NCBI GenBank assembly: GCA_019240215.1
Contig: JAFAYQ010000035.1
Coordinates: 44,123-108,122, forward strand
DNA length: 64,000 nt
Reading direction: 5' to 3'
Source of the DNA: Actinomycetota bacterium
GTDB taxonomy: Bacteria > Actinomycetota > Actinomycetes > Streptosporangiales > Streptosporangiaceae
Shown in pieces: positions 34,204 to 42,261 of this stretch; position 1 is the first letter of the stretch; every line of letters starts with the position of its first letter. The notes under the pieces are model-generated. The model ran no database searches and was not told where the DNA came from. It was given only the letters and a program-made list of their open reading frames with translations. Position numbers and translations under genes: made by a program.

Positions 34204-36135
34204 ATGCCGCAGCATCCCCTGGACCGCCTCACCGGCGCCGAGCTCGAGCTCAACCGCACGATCCTGGATCAGGCCGGCCTGATCGGCCCGGCCACCCGCT
34301 TCCCGCTCGTCCTGCTGCACGAACCGGCCAAGCGCGACGTGCTGGCCTGGGAGGCCGCGACCGGGCGGGCCCCGGACCAGCAGGCACTGGACCGGCAGGT
34401 GCGCACGGTGCTGCTGGACCGCGCCAGCGGCCAGGTCACCGAGGTCGTCACGTCGCTGACCAGCCAGGCGGTGGTCTCCCGGCGGGCGGTCGACGTGACC
34501 CGCGAGGGCCAGCCGCCGATCCTGAGCGAAGAGTTCGACCTGGTCGAGAAGATCCTGTGGGCCGACCCGGGCTGGTGCGCGGCGATGGCCAGGCGCGGGC
34601 TGGCCGACCCGGCCCGCATCCGGGTGTCGGCGCTCAGCGCGGGTGTGTTCGACCTGCCCGGCGAGCAGGGCCGCCGGCTGGTCCGCTGCCTGTCGTTCCT
34701 GCAGCTGCACGACGACGACAACGTCTGGGCCCACCCGGTCGACGGCATCGTCGCCTACGTCGACCTGATCAGCTGCGAGGTGATCGAGCTGATCGACGAC
34801 CGCGAGCTCAGCGTCCCGTTGGCGGCAGCCGACTTCCACCTCGACGACCCGGCCGTCCCGGCCCGCATCAGCCAGCGGCCGATCGAAATCCGCCAGCCCG
34901 AAGGGCCCAGCTTCACCATCGACGGCAACCTCGTGAGCTGGGAGAAATGGCAGTTCCGGATCGGGTTCGACCAGGTCGAGGGCCTCACCTTGCACCAGCT
35001 CGGGTTCACCGACGGCGGGCGGGGGCGCCCGATCATCTACCGGGCGTCGGTCGCGGAGATGGTCGTGCCCTACGGGGACCCGTCGCCGGTCCGGTTCTGG
35101 CAGAACTACTTCGACGCCGGTGAGTACTCACTCGGCAAGGAGGCCAACACGCTGGCGCTGGGCTGCGACTGCCTGGGCGAGATCCGCTACTTCGACGCGG
35201 TGGTGGCCGACGACGACGGCCGCCCCCGGACCCTGGCCCACGCGATCTGCCTGCACGAAGAGGACTACGGGGTGCTGTGGAAGCACACCGACATGTACAA
35301 CGGCAGCTCGTCGGTCCGCCGCCAGCGGCGCCTGGTGATCTCGTTTTTCATCACCGTCGGCAACTACGATTACGGCTTCTACTGGTACCTGTACCTGGAC
35401 GGCACCATCGAGCTGGAGTGCAAGGCGACCGGAGTCGTGTTCGCGTCGGCCTACCCGACCCCGGGCGACGCCTCCTACCCGTGGGCGAGCGAGATCGCCC
35501 CGGGGGTGGGGGCCCCGTTCCACCAGCATCTGTTCTCGGCCCGGCTCGACATGATGCTGGACGGCACCACCAACGCGGTCGACGAGGTCGACGCGGTCCG
35601 GGTCCCGGTATCGGCCGCCAACCCCTACGGCAACGCCTTCACCCGCCAGGCGACCCGGCTGCGCACCGAACGCGACGGGGCCCGCCTGGCCGACGGCGCC
35701 GTCGGCCGTACCTGGCACGTCAGCAACCCGGCCGTTCACAACGCGATGGGCCAGCCGGTCGCCTACGCCCTGCACCCGGAGGGCGGCCCGGCCCTGCTGG
35801 CCGACCCGGCCTCCTCGATCGCCCGCCGGGCGGCGTTCACCAGCCGCCACCTCTGGGTGACCGCCCACGATGATGACCAGCGCTACCCTGCGGGCGCCTA
35901 CGTCAACCAGAACCCAGGCGGCACCGGCATCGACAGCTGGATCGAAGCCGACCGCGACATCGACGGCACCGACATCGTGCTGTGGCACACGTTCGGCCTG
36001 ACCCACTTCCCGCGCCCCGAGGACTGGCCGATCATGCCGGTCGACCAGACCGGGTTCGTGCTGAAGCCGGTGGGGTTCTTTGATCGCAACCCCGCCCTCG
36101 ACGTTCCGCCACCCAGCGCCGGCCACTGCCGGTGA
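34204..36135 (+). CDS. copper-containing primary amine oxidase
   Basis: A 643-residue copper/topaquinone amine oxidase, which converts primary amines to aldehydes with release of ammonia and hydrogen peroxide. The cofactor tyrosine is Tyr388 in VGNYDYGFYW. The catalytic base is Asp304 in NYFDAGEYSLG, and the copper histidines are His440 and His442 in HQHLFSARLDM and His601 in GLTHFPRPEDWPIMP. Length matches bacterial enzymes for phenylethylamine, tyramine or histamine. No signal peptide is seen, so it is probably cytoplasmic as in Arthrobacter. An arylacetaldehyde product could be oxidised and enter the homoprotocatechuate-like route at 12.6-16.8 kb; this is inference. The ATG is 66 bases from the divergent MFS gene. 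Confidence 0.93.
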   Translation: MPQHPLDRLTGAELELNRTILDQAGLIGPATRFPLVLLHEPAKRDVLAWEAATGRAPDQQALDRQVRTVLLDRASGQVTEVVTSLTSQAVVSRRAVDVTREGQPPILSEEFDLVEKILWADPGWCAAMARRGLADPARIRVSALSAGVFDLPGEQGRRLVRCLSFLQLHDDDNVWAHPVDGIVAYVDLISCEVIELIDDRELSVPLAAADFHLDDPAVPARISQRPIEIRQPEGPSFTIDGNLVSWEKWQFRIGFDQVEGLTLHQLGFTDGGRGRPIIYRASVAEMVVPYGDPSPVRFWQNYFDAGEYSLGKEANTLALGCDCLGEIRYFDAVVADDDGRPRTLAHAICLHEEDYGVLWKHTDMYNGSSSVRRQRRLVISFFITVGNYDYGFYWYLYLDGTIELECKATGVVFASAYPTPGDASYPWASEIAPGVGAPFHQHLFSARLDMMLDGTTNAVDEVDAVRVPVSAANPYGNAFTRQATRLRTERDGARLADGAVGRTWHVSNPAVHNAMGQPVAYALHPEGGPALLADPASSIARRAAFTSRHLWVTAHDDDQRYPAGAYVNQNPGGTGIDSWIEADRDIDGTDIVLWHTFGLTHFPRPEDWPIMPVDQTGFVLKPVGFFDRNPALDVPPPSAGHCR

Positions 36136-36256
36136 CGTGTACGGTAAGGTCTTCGCGCTGGCCGTCAGCGGGAACATTGAAGGCCGCCTACGCGCTTACC
36201 TAACTGACGCCGGCTCGCTGTGCGACGCCGCCATAGCAAATGAGGAGAATCGCTAA

Positions 36257-36475
36257 GTGCCGAGAGCTGACTTCATCGAGACCGAGGGCACCATCACCCG
36301 GATGCGCGGGCACGGCTTCTACACCGTGGTACTCGCCAACGGGCACGAGGTCCTGGCGAGGATGTCGGGACGAATGACCAAGAACCACATCCGCGTAATC
36401 CAGGACGACCGCGTGCTGCTGGAGATCAGCCCGGCGGACTGGTCGCAGGGCCGCATCGTTTACCGCTACAAGTGA
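36257..36475 (+). CDS. infA: translation initiation factor IF-1 (second-copy type)
   Basis: A 72-residue S1-like OB-fold protein. The IF-1 pattern is clear: IETEGTITRMRGHGFYTVVLANGHEVLARMSGRM, then KNHIRVIQDDRVLLEISP and the family C-terminus GRIVYRYK. IF-1 binds the ribosomal A site during initiation. This copy stands alone rather than in the ribosomal protein cluster, and its N-terminus and middle differ from the usual actinobacterial IF-1, so it is probably a paralogue. The GTG at 36257 has AGGAG nine bases upstream, in a 121-base AT-richer gap after the amine oxidase gene. Confidence 0.9.
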   Translation: MPRADFIETEGTITRMRGHGFYTVVLANGHEVLARMSGRMTKNHIRVIQDDRVLLEISPADWSQGRIVYRYK

Positions 36476-36578
36476 TTCACGCCCGGGCCTGAGCCCCTCT
36501 CTCCCATCTGCACGACGCCCGAGCCGGGGCGGGCCGTACGGTGGTGCCAGCAGCGGTCGGCGATGGAGGCGTGCGGGC

Positions 36579-37223
36579 ATGGACGTTGAGCGGGAGAAGC
36601 GGGTCGCGGCGGAGGCGGCGGCGGAGCTGGTCGAGTCGGGGATGACGGTGGGGCTGGGCACCGGATCGACCGTGGCTTATCTGCTGCCGGCGCTGGCCAA
36701 GCGGTCGCTGGACATCGTCTGCGCCGCGACCTCGCCGCGGACCGAGCATGCGGCCCGGGAGCTGGGGCTGCGGATCGAGGATGTCACCAGCATTGACCGG
36801 TTCGACATCACGATCGACGGGGCCGATCAGATCGCGCCGGACGGGTGGCTGGTCAAGGGGGGCGGGGGCGCCCACAGCAGGGAGAAGATCGTGGCCGGGG
36901 CGGCGGACCGGTTCGTGGTCATCGCCGACTCGTCCAAGCCGGTGGACGCGCTGCACGCGCCGGTGCCGCTCGAGCTGCTGTCGTTCGGGTTGCGGGCCAC
37001 GCTGCGGCTGGTCGAGCCGGCCGCGCTGCGGGATGTGCCGCACAGCCCGGACGGAGGGGTGATCGCCGACTACCAGGGGGCGGTCGAGGACCCGGCGGCG
37101 CTGGCGATTCAGCTGTCCACGACGCCCGGAGTGGTCGCCCACGGGCTGTTCCCGCCGCAGATGGTGGCGATGGCGTTCATCGGCCGGGGCGAGTCGGCCG
37201 AGCGGATCGACTTCGGCGGCTGA
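36579..37223 (+). CDS. rpiA: ribose-5-phosphate isomerase A
   Basis: A 214-residue RpiA, interconverting ribose 5-phosphate and ribulose 5-phosphate in the pentose phosphate pathway. All hallmarks are present: GLGTGSTVAYLL (phosphate loop), TIDGADQIAP and VKGGGGAHSREKIVA (catalytic glutamate in REK), and IADSSKPV. Most actinobacteria rely on the unrelated RpiB, so this may be a second enzyme. As in the hydrolase at 8612, GGG glycine codons are frequent. The ATG at 36579 lacks a strong ribosome site. Nothing in the neighbours links it to a particular sugar pathway. Confidence 0.92.
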   Translation: MDVEREKRVAAEAAAELVESGMTVGLGTGSTVAYLLPALAKRSLDIVCAATSPRTEHAARELGLRIEDVTSIDRFDITIDGADQIAPDGWLVKGGGGAHSREKIVAGAADRFVVIADSSKPVDALHAPVPLELLSFGLRATLRLVEPAALRDVPHSPDGGVIADYQGAVEDPAALAIQLSTTPGVVAHGLFPPQMVAMAFIGRGESAERIDFGG

Positions 37224-37329
37224 CCCAGCTGGCTGGCTGACCGAACGGCCTGGCTGACCCGGGCGGCCCGGGGGCCGGCCAGGGGTTTGCACGGGCGCGG
37301 CCGACGGCGCCAGCTGCGATCGTCGGGGG

Positions 37330-37662
37330 GTGGAATTCCTCGTCACCATGACCACCCACGTCCCGCCGGGCACGACCGACCAGGCGGTCGCGGACATGCG
37401 CGCCCGCGAGGCCGCCCACTCGCGCGAGCTGGCCGCCCAGGGACACCTGCTGCGGCTGTGGCGCCCGCCCCTGCAGCCGGGCGAGTGGCGCTCGATCGGC
37501 CTGTTCGCGGCGGCCGACGCCGGCCAGCTCGAACAGGTCCTGGCGTCGATGCCGCTGCGGGTGTGGCGGACCGACGAGGTCACGCCGCTGACCCCGCACC
37601 CCAGCGACCCCGGGACCCTCCGGCCGCCGGCCGCGCCGCCAGCCCCGGCGGCGGCGCCGTGA
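37330..37662 (+). CDS. muconolactone delta-isomerase-like protein
   Basis: A 110-residue protein of the muconolactone isomerase fold (ferredoxin-like). EFLVTMTTHVPPGT at the start, REAAHSRELAAQGHLLRLWRPP in the middle and the MPLRVWRTDEVTPLTPHP end match the family, which moves a double bond in muconolactone in the beta-ketoadipate pathway. The last 20 residues are a Pro/Ala tail. No other beta-ketoadipate gene is here, and members are often recruited to other pathways, so function is open. It overlaps the SDR gene by four bases (GTGA), starting a run of five same-strand genes. Confidence 0.78.
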   Translation: MEFLVTMTTHVPPGTTDQAVADMRAREAAHSRELAAQGHLLRLWRPPLQPGEWRSIGLFAAADAGQLEQVLASMPLRVWRTDEVTPLTPHPSDPGTLRPPAAPPAPAAAP

Positions 37663-38375
37663 GCTCGGGCGGCCCGAAGGTCGCGATCATCACCGGGGGC
37701 TCACAGGGGATCGGCGCGGGCCTGGTCGCGGCCTACCGCGGCCGGGGCTGGAACGTGGTCGCCAACGCCCGCACGATCAAGCCGGCCGACGACCCTGGCG
37801 TGCACACGGTCGAAGGCGATGTCGCCGACCCGGCCACCGCCGGGCACATCATCGGCGCCGCGCTGGAACGGTTCGGCCGGGTCGACACGCTCATCAACAA
37901 CGCGGGCGTGTACCGGTCCAAGCCGTTCACCGAGTACACCGCCGACGACTACGCCTTGATCACCGGGGTCAACCTGAGCGGTTTCTTCTGGCTGACCCAG
38001 CGGGCGATCACCGAGATGCTGGCCGGCTCGGGCGGGCACGTGGTCAACATCTCGGCCACGATCGCCGAGCAGCCCGACGCCCATACTCCGGCCGCCCTGA
38101 CCGCGCTGACCAAGGGCGGCCTGGCCGCGGTGACCCGGTCGCTGGCCATCGAGTACGCGGCCCGCGCGATCCGGGTCAACGCGGTCTCCCCCGGCATCAT
38201 CCAGACGCCGATGCACGCGGCCGACAGCTACACCGACCTCGGTGACCAGCTGCCGCCGATCGGGCGGGTCGGCCAGATCAGCGACGTGGTCGACGCCATC
38301 TGGTTCCTGGAGGCGTCGGCCTACATCACCGGCGAGATCCTGCACGTCGACGGCGGCCAAGCCGCCGGTCACTGA
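37659..38375 (+). CDS. atypical short-chain dehydrogenase/reductase lacking the catalytic tyrosine
   Basis: A 238-residue SDR-fold protein. The cofactor motif TGGSQGIGAGL, the NNAGV segment and the C-terminal GEILHVDGGQAAGH are normal. The active site reads TALTK (Thr148, Lys152) where classical SDRs have YxxxK, with an upstream serine in ISATIAE. An SDR subgroup with this LTKGGL arrangement exists, but its reaction is not settled. The GTG at 37659 overlaps the muconolactone-isomerase-like stop, so they are translated together. The peroxiredoxin-like gene follows after 23 bases. Confidence 0.85.
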   Translation: MSSGGPKVAIITGGSQGIGAGLVAAYRGRGWNVVANARTIKPADDPGVHTVEGDVADPATAGHIIGAALERFGRVDTLINNAGVYRSKPFTEYTADDYALITGVNLSGFFWLTQRAITEMLAGSGGHVVNISATIAEQPDAHTPAALTALTKGGLAAVTRSLAIEYAARAIRVNAVSPGIIQTPMHAADSYTDLGDQLPPIGRVGQISDVVDAIWFLEASAYITGEILHVDGGQAAGH

Positions 38376-38398
38376 CCGGATGCCCGAAAGGCGGTCCC

Positions 38399-39013
38399 AT
38401 GCGTCCCGACATCATCCCCGGCGGCACCTTCCCCGACTACGAGCTACCGGACCACACCAGCACGGCACGCAAGCTCAGCGAGGTGCAGGGCGACGACCCG
38501 CTGATCCTGACCCTGGCGCGCGGCAGCTACTGCCCCAAAGAACACCAGCAGCACCTCGAGCTGGCGGCCAACTACCCGAAGATCGCGGTGGCCTACACCC
38601 AGGTCGCGACGATCTCGACCGACGACCACCACTCGTCGCAGGAGTTCCGGGCGTCGGTCGGCGCCCAGTGGCCGTTCTTCTCCGACCCGGGCCGCACGGT
38701 CCAGCGTGACCTCGACATCGCCGAGTACACCGACCCCGAGCACAACCCGATGGTCCCGCACACGCTGGTGCTCAAGCCGGGGCTGATCATCCACAGCATC
38801 TACAACGGCTACTGGTTCTGGGGGCGCCCGTCGTTCTACGACCTGTGGCGCGACCTGCGGGTGGCCACGGCCGAGATCCGCCCGGACTGGGATTTGGCCA
38901 CCCCGGGACTGCGGGAAGCCTGGGAGGCGGGCGACTACACCAAATTCCACGGCTGGAACCGGCGGGCCCCGCAGACCGTGCCGAACTCCTACGACGATCA
39001 CGGAAAGGACTGA
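38399..39013 (+). CDS. AhpC/TSA-family redoxin
   Basis: A 204-residue thioredoxin-fold protein of the peroxiredoxin-like type. LILTLARGSYCPKEHQQHLEL carries a single cysteine (about residue 46) at the peroxidatic position, with no nearby resolving cysteine. WPFFSDPGRTVQRDLDIAEYTD and TLVLKPGLIIHSIYNGYWFWGRPS follow. It probably reduces peroxides or another oxidised substrate; partner unknown. GAAAGG is eight bases before the ATG. It lies between the atypical SDR and a nitronate-monooxygenase-like gene (four bases away), in an operon-like run. Confidence 0.8.
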   Translation: MRPDIIPGGTFPDYELPDHTSTARKLSEVQGDDPLILTLARGSYCPKEHQQHLELAANYPKIAVAYTQVATISTDDHHSSQEFRASVGAQWPFFSDPGRTVQRDLDIAEYTDPEHNPMVPHTLVLKPGLIIHSIYNGYWFWGRPSFYDLWRDLRVATAEIRPDWDLATPGLREAWEAGDYTKFHGWNRRAPQTVPNSYDDHGKD

Positions 39014-39017
39014 GCCC

Positions 39018-39968
39018 ATGGCCACGCCGGTATGCGAACTGCTCGGGATCGAGCACCCGATCGTCCAGGCCCCGATGGCCGCGATCCCGGCGCTGGCGGC
39101 GGCCGTGGCCAACGCCGGGGCGCTCGGCATGGTCACGCTGACCTGGTCGGACGACCCCGGGGCACTGGTCCGGGACGTGGCCGGGCGAACCGAGCGGCCC
39201 TTCGGCGGCAACCTGGTACTGGCCGAGGACCAGCACAAGCGGCTCGACCAGGCGCTCGCGGCCGGCCTGCGGATCGTCTCGTTCATGTGGGGCGACCCGG
39301 GTGGCTACGTCCAGCCGGTACACGATGCGGGCGGGATCGTGCTGCACACGGTGGGCACCGCCGAGGAGGCCCGGCGGGCGGTCGCGGCCGGGGTCGACGT
39401 GATCGTCGCCCAGGGCTGGGAGGCGGGCGGGCACGTGTGGGGCGCGATCGCGACCCTGCCGCTGGTGCCGGCGGTGGTGGACGCGGTGGCGCCGGTGCCG
39501 GTGATCGCGGCGGGCGGGATCGGCGACGGCCGCGGGGTAGCGGCCGTGCTGGCGCTCGGCGCCCAGGCCGCCTGGCTGGGGACCCGGTTCCTGATGGCCG
39601 AGGAGATGCCGATCCACCAGGACTATCAGCGGCGGCTGATCGCGGCGGCCGAGACCGACGCGCGTATGTACCCCGACCTGTACGAGGTCGGCTGGCCCGA
39701 TTCCCCGCACCGGGCGCTGCGCAACTCGACCGCCGACGCCTGGGAAGCGGCGGGCCGCCCGCCGCTGGCCCACCGGCCGGGCTACGGCGACGTGATCGCG
39801 CACTTCGCGTCGGGCGAGGCGATCGTCCGCTATGAGCCCGCGCCGCCGATGATCGGGACCACCGGCGACATCGAGGCGCTGTCGATGTGGGCCGGGCAGG
39901 ACGTCGCGCTGATGAAGCAGCGCCAGCCCGCGGCCGACATCGTGGCCGAGCTGACCTCCCGGCTGTAA
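39018..39968 (+). CDS. nitronate monooxygenase-family flavoprotein
   Basis: A 316-residue FMN-dependent TIM-barrel protein of the 2-nitropropane dioxygenase/nitronate monooxygenase family. The key blocks are IEHPIVQAPMAAI, VAQGWEAGGHVWG (the FMN and substrate loop with the conserved GGH), PVIAAGGIGDGRGVAAVLALGAQAAWLGTRFL. Members oxidise nitronates such as propionate 3-nitronate, though some reduce enoyl or quinone substrates. AAAGGA lies before the ATG, four bases after the redoxin gene, so the two are likely co-transcribed. The esterase gene follows after 14 bases. Confidence 0.85.
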   Translation: MATPVCELLGIEHPIVQAPMAAIPALAAAVANAGALGMVTLTWSDDPGALVRDVAGRTERPFGGNLVLAEDQHKRLDQALAAGLRIVSFMWGDPGGYVQPVHDAGGIVLHTVGTAEEARRAVAAGVDVIVAQGWEAGGHVWGAIATLPLVPAVVDAVAPVPVIAAGGIGDGRGVAAVLALGAQAAWLGTRFLMAEEMPIHQDYQRRLIAAAETDARMYPDLYEVGWPDSPHRALRNSTADAWEAAGRPPLAHRPGYGDVIAHFASGEAIVRYEPAPPMIGTTGDIEALSMWAGQDVALMKQRQPAADIVAELTSRL

Positions 39969-39982
39969 AACGGAGATACGGC

Positions 39983-40888
39983 ATGCCGAGCCAGGCCATG
40001 CAGGACGTGATCGATTACATAAGGAAAGCGCAGCAGGCGACCGGGGCAGGCCAGGCTGCGCCCACGCTGGCTCAGCGCCGGGCGGCCTTCGCGCCGGCCG
40101 GGCACCGGCACCCGATACCGGGCGACGTGCGGGTGGCCGCGGTGGACGCCAACGGCGTACCGGCCTACTGGCTCACCGCCCCGGACGGCGACCCCGGCCG
40201 GGTGCTGCTGTTCCTGCACGGCGGCGGGTTCCAGCTCGGGTCGCTGGCCAGCGACGGCGAGCTGGCCGCCCGGCTGGGGCGGGCCAGCGGGATGCGGGTG
40301 CTGTTCCCCGAGTACCGGCTCGCCCCCGAAAACCCGTTCCCGGCCGCCATTGACGACGTGATGGCCGTCTGGCACTGGCTCCGGGACGACCAGCGCCTGG
40401 ACGTGCGGTCGCTGGCGGTGGCCGGGGACTCGGCCGGCGGCGGCCTCGCGGTCTCGTCGCTGGTGGCCACCCGCGACGCCGGGCTGGCGCTGCCCGCGGC
40501 CGCCGCCCTGATGTCCCCGACCGTCGACCTGACCAGTTCGGGGGCGTCGATGACCGAACGGGCGGCCCAGGACCCGTTCTCGACCCCCGCCCTGCTGCGC
40601 GAGCTGGCGGCCGGCTACCTGGGCGGCGCCAACCCGGTCAACACGCTGGCGTCGCCGCTGTTCGCCCCGCTGGGCGGGCTACCGCCGCTGCTGATCCTGG
40701 TGGGAACGGCCGACATCCTGCTCAGCGACTCCGAACGGCTGGCGGCGGCCGCCGCCAAGGCCGGCGACAACGTCACCCTGCACGTCGGCGACGGCCTGCC
40801 GCACGTCTACCCGATCATGCTCGGCACCCCCGAGGCGGCCGAAGCGACCGGCCAGATAGGCCGATTCCTGCGGGCTCGGATCCGCTAG
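39983..40888 (+). CDS. hormone-sensitive-lipase-family esterase
   Basis: A 301-residue alpha/beta hydrolase of the bacterial HSL group. LFLHGGGFQLGS is the HGGG oxyanion motif and GDSAGGGLAVS the GDSAG nucleophile elbow. The acid is in VGTADILLSD and the histidine in DGLPHVYP. It probably hydrolyses short acyl esters. It ends the run that began with the muconolactone-isomerase-like gene. The 3' end overlaps the convergent universal stress protein gene by four bases. Confidence 0.88.
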   Translation: MPSQAMQDVIDYIRKAQQATGAGQAAPTLAQRRAAFAPAGHRHPIPGDVRVAAVDANGVPAYWLTAPDGDPGRVLLFLHGGGFQLGSLASDGELAARLGRASGMRVLFPEYRLAPENPFPAAIDDVMAVWHWLRDDQRLDVRSLAVAGDSAGGGLAVSSLVATRDAGLALPAAAALMSPTVDLTSSGASMTERAAQDPFSTPALLRELAAGYLGGANPVNTLASPLFAPLGGLPPLLILVGTADILLSDSERLAAAAAKAGDNVTLHVGDGLPHVYPIMLGTPEAAEATGQIGRFLRARIR

Positions 40889-41343
40889 GGGACGATGACC
40901 AGCGGCACCGGCGAGTGGCGGCTGAGGCTGACGGCGACCGAGCCGATCACCCGGTGCATCGCGTGCGAGGAGCTGCCGACCACGATGGCCACGGTCTCGT
41001 CGGGGTCGGCGTGGCCGAGGCGCTCGGCTTCCTCGGTCAGCTCGCGGGCGATGTCGCCCTGCCGCCACTCGAACGACCAGCGGTCCTCACGCCCGCGCAG
41101 CTGCCCGGTGGCCTGGGCCTTGAGGTCGGCGCCGATCTCGCTGAAGCTCTGCTCCATCTCGGCCAGGGCGTCGGGCGACATCGAGTCGGCGGCCGACAGG
41201 TGACCGATGTACAGCACCAGGATCTGGCCGTTGCGGCCGCTGAGCAGGCGGATGGCCGCGTCCAGGGCGCGGACGGCGGGCGGCGATCCGTCGTAGCCGA
41301 CGATCAGTTGCAGCCTCGCGTCGGGCGGTACGGCAGCATTCAC
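40885..41343 (-). CDS. universal stress protein (UspA family)
   Basis: A 152-residue single UspA domain: LQLIVGYDGSPPAVRALDAAIRLL at the start and the ATP-binding type signature VVGSSSHAMHRVIGSVAVSLSRHSPVPLVIVP at the end (GxxGH replaced by GSSSH). A long charged helix occupies the middle (ALAEMEQSFSEIGADLKAQ). Such proteins bind nucleotides and accumulate under stress or growth arrest. The GTG at 41343 follows GGAGGT. The GntR regulator gene lies upstream with 69 bases between. Confidence 0.85.
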   Translation of the reverse strand: MNAAVPPDARLQLIVGYDGSPPAVRALDAAIRLLSGRNGQILVLYIGHLSAADSMSPDALAEMEQSFSEIGADLKAQATGQLRGREDRWSFEWRQGDIARELTEEAERLGHADPDETVAIVVGSSSHAMHRVIGSVAVSLSRHSPVPLVIVP

Positions 41344-41412
41344 GGGTCTACCTCCGGTCCCTGGATCATCAACAGCAGCGCCTCAATGATGGGCCCTGCC
41401 CCACGCCGATGA

Positions 41413-42114
41413 TCACTCGGCCCCGGTCGTACCGCTGAGCGCGTCGTGGGCCAGGTCCTCGTTGTGGGCCAGGTGCTCGTCCAGCGCCCGGGCGGCGATC
41501 TCCGGGTCCCGTTTGCGGAACTCGTCGACCAGCGACTGGTGGGCCTCCCGGCGCCGGTCGTGCTCACGGGGGTCGGGGTCGAGCCGCCCGAAGCCGATCC
41601 GCACGTACCGTTCGGTCGCCCGCTCGCTCATCGTGAGGATGCGGATGTCCCAGGCGGAGGCGGCCGGGGCCAGCAGCGCCAGGTGGAACGCGCGGTGGTC
41701 GTCGTAGATGTCATCCATACTGCGCTCGGCCCCGCCGAATTCGGCGGCCGCCCGGTAGAGCCGGTCGAGCTCGGCGTCGGTCAGCTGGGGCACCGAGCGG
41801 CGGGCCAGATCGGGCTCGATCAGCCGGCGGAACCGGTAGATCGCGTGGAACTCATCGAGGTCGAGCGGGGCCACGCTGGCGCTGCGGCCGGGCGGGTTGA
41901 CCACCAGACCCTCGGCCTCCAGCACCCGCAGGGCGTCCCGGACCGGGATGAAGCTGACGTCGAGCTGCTCGGCCAGCTTGCGCAGTGACAGGCTCTGGCC
42001 GGGCGGCAGGCTGCCGGCCAGGATCGAGCGGCGGATTTCGTTCGTCACCTGTTCGGAAACCGAGCGGCTCTCGATCGGGCGGACCAACCTGGAACTGGCC
42101 GGCGAGACCGTCAT
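41413..42114 (-). CDS. GntR-family (FCD) regulator of the divergent aromatic operon
   Basis: A 233-residue GntR protein of the FadR/FCD subgroup. The winged helix-turn-helix covers about residues 20-85 (SVSEQVTNEIRRSILAGSLPPGQSLSLRKLAEQLDVSFIPVRDALRVLEAEGLV). The all-helical FCD domain follows, with metal/ligand residues in DDIYDDHRAFHLAL and HDRRREAHQSLVDEF. FCD regulators often bind carboxylic acids of the pathway they control. It is divergent from an eight-gene operon, with repeated TTATCA elements in the AT-rich gap. The ATG at 42114 follows GGGGAG; the longer upstream frame is AT-rich promoter. Confidence 0.9.
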   Translation of the reverse strand: MTVSPASSRLVRPIESRSVSEQVTNEIRRSILAGSLPPGQSLSLRKLAEQLDVSFIPVRDALRVLEAEGLVVNPPGRSASVAPLDLDEFHAIYRFRRLIEPDLARRSVPQLTDAELDRLYRAAAEFGGAERSMDDIYDDHRAFHLALLAPAASAWDIRILTMSERATERYVRIGFGRLDPDPREHDRRREAHQSLVDEFRKRDPEIAARALDEHLAHNEDLAHDALSGTTGAE

Positions 42115-42151
42115 GTCCGCTCCCCGCTTCCGTAGGACTGCATGCGGTGAC

Positions 42152-42202
42152 GTTATCAAAAATATCAATTCCTTGACTGTTATCACATATCAGGCCTACG
42201 TT
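42152..42202 (+). promoter_or_regulatory. promoter and candidate GntR sites of the aromatic operon
   Basis: GTTATCAAAAATATCA (42152-42167) and GTTATCACATATCA (42179-42192) are direct repeats. The second lies between TTGACT at 42173-42178 and TACGTT at 42197-42202, which are spaced 18 bases as a -35/-10 pair. A regulator bound there would block the promoter. Confidence 0.55.
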
Positions 42203-42261
42203 GTGAGCCAAGCAGACCGGAGCAGGCCGGAGCCCAACGAGGGGATGCCGAGGAGCCCGAG

